64,000 nucleotides of DNA, taken from the NCBI GenBank assembly GCA_037962975.1, contig CM075669.1, positions 117,196,501 to 117,260,500 on the forward strand, written 5' to 3'. Positions within the stretch are counted from its first letter, which is position 1. Every line of letters begins with the position of its first letter. The translations under genes and the position numbers were made by a program. The stretch is from Clitoria ternatea. Lineage: Eukaryota > Streptophyta > Magnoliopsida > Fabales > Fabaceae. This document shows positions 58,882-64,000 of this stretch, in pieces. The notes beneath the pieces were generated by a model. That model made no database searches. It saw only the letters and a program-made list of their open reading frames with translations, and was not told the DNA's origin.

Positions 58882-60590
58882 GAGATACTAATCGAGGATG
58901 TATGCAAGACCAAAAAACAAGAAATCAAACAACAATCCTAAAAATCAAATTCTAGGTTTTCTACCTAAGGAACACAAGACCTAAGATGTTTGTACTAGGT
59001 AGAATCCTAGGTTGTCTTACTATGATTAGTTATAAGAATTAAGGTTGTAACAAGACAAGCAACAAACCCTAGAAAAGCTAACCAAATTCGGTTTTAGTTA
59101 GTTAGGCAAACAAACTTAGGCTTTAACAACCCTAACAACCTATAACTAAGTTTGTTATGAGATGGTTACAACTAACTAGGAGTTTGTTCTAACTATACTT
59201 AACTAACAAAAAAATTAGTTGTAACAACTAACCACCTAACAACTTCTAGTTAAGACCACTAACAACCTAACCACTTTTAGTTACAACTACTTAAATAATT
59301 AAACTAACTAACAACAATTAGTTAAAGCAATCAAATGCAAATGCACTATACTAGACGAAATTTAGAACTAAAATTCAAGTCCAATGTCCAAAGTCCAATT
59401 AATGTCCAAAATACAAGACCAAATTTTGCTACTACAAGCCCTAAAAATTTAGAAACTTCCTAATATTTGCTAAAGAGTACAAGGCTTTGCTTCCTTTTAC
59501 AAAGGTCTTCAAGCTTGTACTTCAAGTTCTTTTCCACCAATTTTGCTACACAATGAACACACTTAAGGCAATTGTTAGCAAAAATTAAATCCTAAAATCT
59601 AACCACTCCTCTCATAATTGTGTTTCACTCAATTTCTCCTTTAGGCCTTCAGATGTTTTCACCTCCTTTAATTTTCACTCTTATCTACTATTTCCCAAAG
59701 AATGCTACCCTTTGAGATGGAGGAAGAGAAAAATCCAATAGAATTTCAAAGGAAATGGAAACTCAAAGACAAAACTAGAAGAGAAGAAGACAAGCAAAAA
59801 AAATAATTTGAAAGAATTGGTTACTCAAAAGGATTTTAAAATTTGACAAGGACTAACCTAAAAAAATCAAATAAAAGTTCAAATGAATAAAGGTGGTACA
59901 CTATCTATTATGGAAAAGACAAGATATTACACAAAAAAAAAAACTAGACAAACTAAAAAATTAAATGCAACAAGAAAATGCAAGCACAACAATACCTAGA
60001 ATTTCTAGAAAAAGAAAAAAAGAAAAGAAAAGAAAATCTAATTTTCTTGAACTGGGCTTTTTTTTTGAACTGGGCCTTTTTTCATAGGCCCAAACTTTTT
60101 TCTTTTTTTTCAGATGCGGTAAATGCTAAAAAGGAAACAGGACGGCCACTAACCCTTCCAATCTCGTGGATGCAACAGATTGACAACAAACTTGCTAATT
60201 GAATAGGTAACTTTCGAATGACCACAATCACTTTAGGATTAACGTACAGCTAATTGAACAATTGATTTTTGAATTGAACCAAATATTTGCACAGTGATCA
60301 ACAATTTCAAATGTGGACAAAATATATTGACCAAGATTAAACACTGTTAATTGATCAAGACCGGATGAAACAAAAATTCAATTGCACTACAATAATCAGC
60401 GTGCCCAGAATTTGACATATTTGAATGACCAATTTTCAATTTGAGTGCGCACAGTAACACAATTTTCGAATTAAGCATGAATTGCAATTGACCAATGACA
60501 CTGGATACAAAATGTAACGCGTAACAGTGATGAGATGAAATTGAATAGAATGTGATTGCCAAATATACGAATGAAGGACCAACTCAAAAT
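58882..60590. other. Unassigned AT-rich sequence
   Basis: No gene or LTR recognised. AACTAAC/GTTAGT-rich words fill 59030-59330, and an 18-bp tandem duplication (TTGAACTGGGC(C/T)TTTTTT) lies at 60046-60081, which explains the LNWAFF repeat in the open frame at 59978-60202. It may be the 5' interior of G. Confidence 0.5.
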
Positions 60591-62149
60591 TGACACGTAC
60601 AGAAATAAATATGAGGAATAAATATTAAATAATTATAAATGGGTTAATAAGTGTCCCAAAAATATTGGAATAATTAAATTGGGATTTATTATGGATATTT
60701 ATGATTTATTGAGGTTTCAAGAGTTAAAATTGTACCCGGTTAAAATATGGGTGTCGGACCAAGTATCTCCGATTGAGATGCCGTTGGTCAGGGATGTTAA
60801 AGAATAGTATTGGGAGTCCGAATATATAAGCGGAATAATTTTTGGATTTAGCATTGAGCCCGAACGGAGATCCTGTACGTTGTAAAACGGTAAAATTTTA
60901 ATGGTGGGTTAAATTTTAAAACCAAAAGCCCTACTCTCCCTTCTCTTTTCACGTTGGTTTTGGCTCCGCCTTAGCAATACACTTTCCTCTTCTCTTCTCA
61001 TATCTCCACTCTCTTTTTCATCTTCTTCCTCTCCTCAAAAACCTAGAGGAGCTTGGTGCATTTTCCTTCCCTATTTTCATTTGCCCCGTGGTGCATGAAG
61101 GAGATGGCTTTGACTTGGAGCTCTTCCCCTCCTCTTCATTTTCGTTATCTTTCTCCCCCTCTTGGGAACCTAGTGTGTTTATTGGGTTGAGGTAAGTTTC
61201 TCACAAATCTTGTTAAGTTTATGTCGTAGATTATGGGTCATTATGATTTTTGAGAAGGCTATGTGTATGGGTTATGGATTAGGAACCATTTTTAGGAAAA
61301 ACCCAAAGATGGGGTTTGATAAATATATGTTTTTGTGTTGATGTAGAGGGGTACATGAAAATGTGGTGTTTGGTGGTGGAAGATGATGATTGTTTATGAT
61401 GGTTGTTGGATTTTTAATGAAACCCTAACCCTAGGAATTGGGGAAATGTAAAATGTAAGTAAAATGTGTGTTTAAGGATGTTAGAGAGTGATATTGATGA
61501 GGAAAAGTAGCCATTGATGATGGTTGATGAATATTAATAATGGTGGTTGGGTTTTGATGAAACCCTAGCCTTAAGAATTTAGGGGAAACATGTAATGTTG
61601 GTTTGAGGACTGATTTTAGGTGGAAATATATGATATTTAAAGTATGGGTATTGTTAATGATGTTGGGAAGATACTTGTTGATGATGAGGGATGACATTAA
61701 TGGAGGTAAGTGGTTAATGGTGATGGTTGAAAGTCACTAATATAGGAACCTATAGATGGGTATGGCCTTTAAATGAATAATGATGAGTTGAACACCAAAA
61801 CTATGATGGTTGTGATAGGGTAAACAAATGAAATAAGATTGTGATTTGATAAGGCCTTAGGCCGTAATATGTGGTTGATTGATGAGGGTCTTAAAAGAAG
61901 CTAAAAGGGTTTATGATGACTTATATGTGATTGGGAGTAATATTGGTAAAGGATGTGACATTGTTGTTGTTGGGTTGGTTAGCCCTTTTGAGATTTAGAA
62001 AATCTTGGTTTTGGGAAAGGAATTCCCGAAGCCTAACACATGTATATGGATTAGGGTGTTGGCAAGTCTAGAACTTATTACCAAGCCTTAAGGGATGTTT
62101 GTGATTATTTAAGAATTATGATGAAAGCCTTGTGATGGCTTGTGATTGA

Positions 62150-62153
<4 letters not shown>

Positions 62154-62197
<44 letters not shown>
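62154..62197. repeat. (TA)n microsatellite
   Basis: A 44-bp uninterrupted TA run in E, at about the place where D has its TA run (40867-40895). A shorter one lies at 62426-62444. Confidence 0.95.
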
Positions 62198-62200
<3 letters not shown>

Positions 62201-62923
62201 GTAGATTGTGTTCTGGATTATGTGGCGGAGCATTTGGAGCGTGCATTTGGTTGTGGTTCTTCCCTCGAGGTAGGAGAGGAGTTTGCATTTCAAATTGCAT
62301 CAGTGAATAATTGTTGAAATTATGTATATGTATGAACTCATGCATTGCCTTGCCATAATTATGTTGAATGTTGAATTGATGATGTGATGAATGATAGGCT
62401 TGGCAAATTATTGAATTTTTGAAATTATATATATATATATATATGAGATGGTGATGAATGTTTAGTGGTCCTTTGATGGGAATTGATGCATTGTAATGAA
62501 AGATCCATAATGAAATGAACTATGAATGGTTTAAGTCATATTGTAGTTCACAAAGTGCATTTTAATGCATAATCATGGAAGTGAAGGGGTCAAATAGAGT
62601 TTTATGTGGTTTTGATGACATAGGGTAGTTTCAATAGCTTCCATGTATGAATTAAAACTTATGGAAATTGGAATGGGTCAATTTAAGTGAGAAATGACCC
62701 TTGAGTTGCATTAAAATGGCTTAAAATGGGTAAAATGCATTTATATGCATAAGTCACTCATCTTAAGGAATTTTTGAGTGAGACTGGTGGCCACGCGTCA
62801 CAAATGGTGTAATTTAGTTGGGGTCAAAATTTTGTAGCATTCGGAGTTGATATGAAAAAGTTAGAGGGGTTAGAAGTCCCAAAATCATGTATTTTCTACA
62901 CAATTTCTGCATTCTGGTATGGC

Positions 62924-63072
62924 GTAATTGATTACGAAGGTAAGCGTAATTGATTACAGGCATTCTGCTTTGGGCGTAATTGATTAGCTTTAGGTGTAAT
63001 CGATTACAGAGGTGAGCGTAATCGATTACAAGCGTTCTGTTTCAGCTGTAATCGATTATCGTAATCGATTAC
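62924..63072. repeat. Array of seven GTAATCGATTAC / GTAATTGATTAC palindromes
   Basis: Sites start at 62924, 62946, 62976 (partial), 62996, 63018, 63048 (partial) and 63061. GTAATCGATTAC is a perfect 12-bp palindrome. It occupies the LTR position held in D by the CTCGCTCAAGCGAG array. Confidence 0.92.
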
Positions 63073-63884
63073 GACAGGATTGCTCAATAAGTGTCCTTTG
63101 TTGTTTTTGGCCCGTTTGGGCATCTTAACGACATTTTTTGGCCTTTGACTTCGTTATGAAAGTTGTAGATAATTGTATTATGGAGGTGTGAGAATTAGTC
63201 TCACTTTAATTGGAGTTATCTAACTCTCATTAGGCAAAAAAATCTGAACCCACTGTGTTGAAAAAATTCAAGTTTAAGAGGGTTTTGAACTCAGCTTTTT
63301 ATGGTGGTCAAATTGGGAATAATAGGTGATATTTGTGGCATGTCCCACTATTCTTAAGACTAAAAGTGAGATTTTCTCATGACTTATTATTGAAATTTAT
63401 CATGAGCTTATTAATACTCAAAACCCCTTCATTATGTAAAAACAAGAGATTGTATTAGGGGTAATGATGGATGATATTGTTGATCAATCCCTTGAATAAA
63501 GGATGATTGTTATTATTGATATTTGTTGGATCCCATTGTATGTGATACAAGTGTGACCTTGTATGTGTGGTGTAAAATTATATTGATGAGTTGATGCATT
63601 ACCACACTAGTTATGAAATAATGATAATGATAAATGCAATGAAAATCCACTAAATGATTATGTGGTGGTATTGATGAAAGATTAATGAATGTTAATGATG
63701 ATCTGTGATATTGTGATGCCATTGTGGTTGATTTGTAAGTGTTGACTTGCATGTATAGTATATGATATATTGAGATGAAAATGCCATATATAAAACTTGA
63801 AAAACAATGGCTAAAACCAACAACGATAAAATCCACTAAGGTGTGTATGGTGGTGTTGGTGATTATGATGATGATGATGTTTGA

Positions 63885-64000
63885 TGAGTGGCATTTAGGA
63901 TGCATAGAGTGAGAATGTATTTGATTTGCATTACATTGCATCCATGGCATATCATAGCCACCGATGTTGGAACGTTAGGGGAGTTCCCTTGGCCGACCAA
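63885..64000 (+). other. Start of the conserved GC-rich LTR block (E copy, cut by window end)
   Basis: CATTTAGGATGCATAGAG, CATCCATGGCATATCATA and GAGTTCCCTTGGCCGACC match D at 42519-42627. The rest lies outside the window. Confidence 0.7.

Larger units (their letters stand above)
60591..64000 (+). mobile_element. E: B/D-type LTR, cut by the window end
   Basis: Probable start TGACACGTAC at 60591. GTCGGACCAAGTATCTCCGA (60752) and GGTCAGGGATGTTAAAGAAT match B and F; CT-rich leader 60930-61180; TTGAGGTAAG (61188); TAGGAGAGGAGTTTGC (62271) as in D; a GTAATCGATTAC array (62924-63072); TTGTATGTGTGG (63559) and CATTTAGGATGCA (63891) as in D. The GC-rich block begins at the right edge. No coding sequence in view. 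Confidence 0.78.

Noticed and set aside
60040..60202. 74-codon frame with an LNWAFF repeat
   Set aside because: The repeat comes from an 18-bp tandem duplication in AT-rich sequence; no family match.

Overview
This is a plant nuclear window made almost entirely of nested LTR retrotransposons; I see no host gene, rRNA or tRNA. The retrotransposon lineages are flowering-plant Ty3/gypsy chromoviruses (Tekay/Del type: single gag-pol frame, two CCHC knuckles, C-terminal chromodomain, 2.8-4 kb LTRs, initiator-Met primer site) plus a Ty1/copia relic. LTR motifs such as CTCGCTCAAGCGAG and GTAATCGATTAC remind me of phaseoloid legume repeats (bean, cowpea, adzuki), so a legume pericentromere is my best guess; that is recollection, not proof.

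Layout, read from target-site duplications (TSDs). (1) 1-2781: 3' part of an old, stop-riddled gypsy pol, followed by its LTR (X1), which is cut into 2782-3097, 4701-5944 and 16361-18718. X1 was hit by a solo LTR (Y, 3098-4700, TSD GTTAT) and by a complete Tekay-type element A (5945-16360, TSD GTGGC) with an intact 1465-residue gag-pol. (2) 18719-19880 and 55587-55790: an old copia-like relic split by a second X-like LTR (X2, pieces 19881-25983, 38740-39268, 55460-55586). X2 was hit by a 265-bp inverted-repeat MITE (23329-23593), by complete element B (25984-38739, TSD ATATG, one nonsense codon in gag) and by LTR-derived insertion D (39269-55459, TSD ATGTA). D was hit by element C (43275-53905, TSD ATTGA). 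(3) 55791-64000: LTR heads of two more B-related elements (F and E). F is interrupted by the LTR and tail of a minus-strand gypsy element G.

How they relate. A and C share LTR blocks, primer-site flanks and 3' ends, but C has no gag-pol. C is therefore best read as a non-autonomous derivative that an A-type element could mobilise. B, D and E share a second LTR architecture with a common GC-rich, hairpin-rich block. LTRs of A, B, C, D and Y carry arrays of short inverted repeats, and E carries a different palindrome in the corresponding place.

Most unusual signals: the heptamer CCGAGTG is strongly enriched on the sense strand of A and C, in coding sequence in all three reading frames and in non-coding LTR; a B-versus-A alignment suggests A gained it site by site. 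D carries an inverted and permuted copy of its own LTR head at its far end. All counts and alignments here were made by eye.
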